Assembly (NCBI GenBank): GCA_947458985.1
Contig: CANHBA010000130.1
Location: forward strand, 1 to 6,226
DNA from: Flavobacteriales bacterium
GTDB lineage: Bacteria > Bacteroidota > Bacteroidia > Flavobacteriales_D > Crocinitomicaceae
Direction of reading: 5' to 3'
Length of the DNA: 6,226 nt
The position numbers were made by a program, and so were the translations under genes. The notes under the pieces were generated by a model. It was not told where the DNA came from, ran no database searches, and was given only the letters and a program-made list of their open reading frames with translations. Below are positions 5,884-6,226 of this stretch, one piece after another. Within the stretch, counting starts at the first letter, position 1, and each line of letters starts with the position of its first letter.

Positions 5884-6226
5884 ATGAAAATTACACGTCA
5901 AGAAATCGATGCCCAAAACGGCGTATTAAAAGTAGAAATCGCTGCTGCCGACTACCAAAACAAAGTAAAGGCTGCACTAGATAAATACCGTAAAACAGCT
6001 AAAATTCCAGGTTTCAGACCAGGGCATGTACCTGCTGGCCTCATTCAAAAACAATACGGAAAGTCTGTTTTACTTGAAGAGCTCAACAAACTGACCAACG
6101 ACGCGCTTTACCGCTACGTCATCGATGAAAAACTCGATATCTTAGGTAATCCGCTCCCTATCGAAAACGGCGTTGAAGGTAGCTTCGATGCGCCTGCTGA
6201 TTTTGTATTTAGTTACGAAATTGGCT
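5884..6226 (+). CDS. tig: Trigger factor, N-terminal part (cut by window end)
   Basis: Trigger factor is the ribosome-bound chaperone and peptidyl-prolyl isomerase that meets nascent chains at the exit tunnel. The frame is open from ATG 5884 to the window edge, giving 114 residues of a protein that usually has about 430-450. It contains the ribosome-binding signature GFRPGHVP at residues 43-50, at the same position as GFRKGKVP in the E. coli protein. The stretch after it (LIQKQYGKSVLLEELNKL, about 53-70) and the downstream ENG...FVFSYEIG strands also fit the N-terminal ribosome-binding domain. The start is secure: MKITRQEID is a normal family opening, and the 15 bases before it are A-rich (AACAAAACGATCGC) without a Shine-Dalgarno. 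The PPIase and C-terminal chaperone domains lie outside the window. Confidence 0.96.
   Translation, partial: MKITRQEIDAQNGVLKVEIAAADYQNKVKAALDKYRKTAKIPGFRPGHVPAGLIQKQYGKSVLLEELNKLTNDALYRYVIDEKLDILGNPLPIENGVEGSFDAPADFVFSYEIG

Noticed and set aside
5745..5984. Open frame of 79 codons beginning MVKLVDTPDLGSG across the tRNA
   Set aside because: It is a translation of the tRNA-Leu sequence, a well-known false gene, and it continues through the terminator and into trigger factor in the wrong frame.
1..6226. Possible mobile element, CRISPR array or phage remnant
   Set aside because: I saw no spaced direct repeats, terminal inverted repeats, or transposase, integrase or cas-like protein. The tRNA-Leu 3' end is followed by its terminator and a housekeeping gene, with no repeated tRNA fragment to mark an integration site.

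Overview
The window looks like an ordinary chromosomal housekeeping stretch from a member of the Bacteroidota. The evidence is a perfect Bacteroidota-type -7 element (TATCTTTG, with an upstream TTTTG) in front of a tRNA gene, no convincing Shine-Dalgarno sequences ahead of the genes, A-rich sequence before several start codons, and proteins whose family features fit that phylum. I see no phage, insertion sequence, CRISPR array or other sign of horizontal transfer. I did not find a new biological system here.

Layout from left to right. Bases 2-70 appear to be the last codons of an upstream gene. Four bases later comes a forward gene for a membrane-anchored, cysteine-free protein of 442 residues that I cannot assign to a function (75-1403). 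It converges on a reverse-strand cluster transcribed in the order sprT-like metalloprotease (4104/4098-3475), mannose-1-phosphate guanylyltransferase (3485-2415), tRNA-dihydrouridine synthase DusB (2406-1414). The first two overlap by 11 bp and the last two are 8 bp apart, so they are probably one operon. Divergent from sprT, and separated by only about 24-30 bp, is an MlaE-type permease (4129-4872) joined by a 4-bp ATGA overlap to an MlaF-type ATPase (4869-5636). Then follow a terminator-like hairpin, a clear promoter, tRNA-Leu(UAG) (5739-5820), a strong intrinsic terminator, and the start of the trigger factor gene (5884 onward, cut by the window edge).

How the genes work together. MlaE and MlaF are the membrane and ATPase subunits of an ABC lipid transporter that normally also needs an MCE-domain (MlaD) subunit. 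That subunit is not beside them here and must be encoded elsewhere if the transporter is complete. ManC supplies GDP-mannose for surface polysaccharide. DusB modifies tRNA, tRNA-Leu reads CUA-type codons, and trigger factor folds nascent chains, so the right end is translation-related. The sprT-manC-dusB grouping does not point to one pathway and is more likely a shared transcription unit than a functional module.

The points most worth checking are the very compact sprT/mlaE divergent region, where a perfect -7 match overlaps the candidate GTG start of sprT and suggests a leaderless or near-leaderless mRNA; the mlaEF pair without mlaD; the apparent lack of room for a separate trigger factor promoter; and the uncharacterised 442-residue protein.
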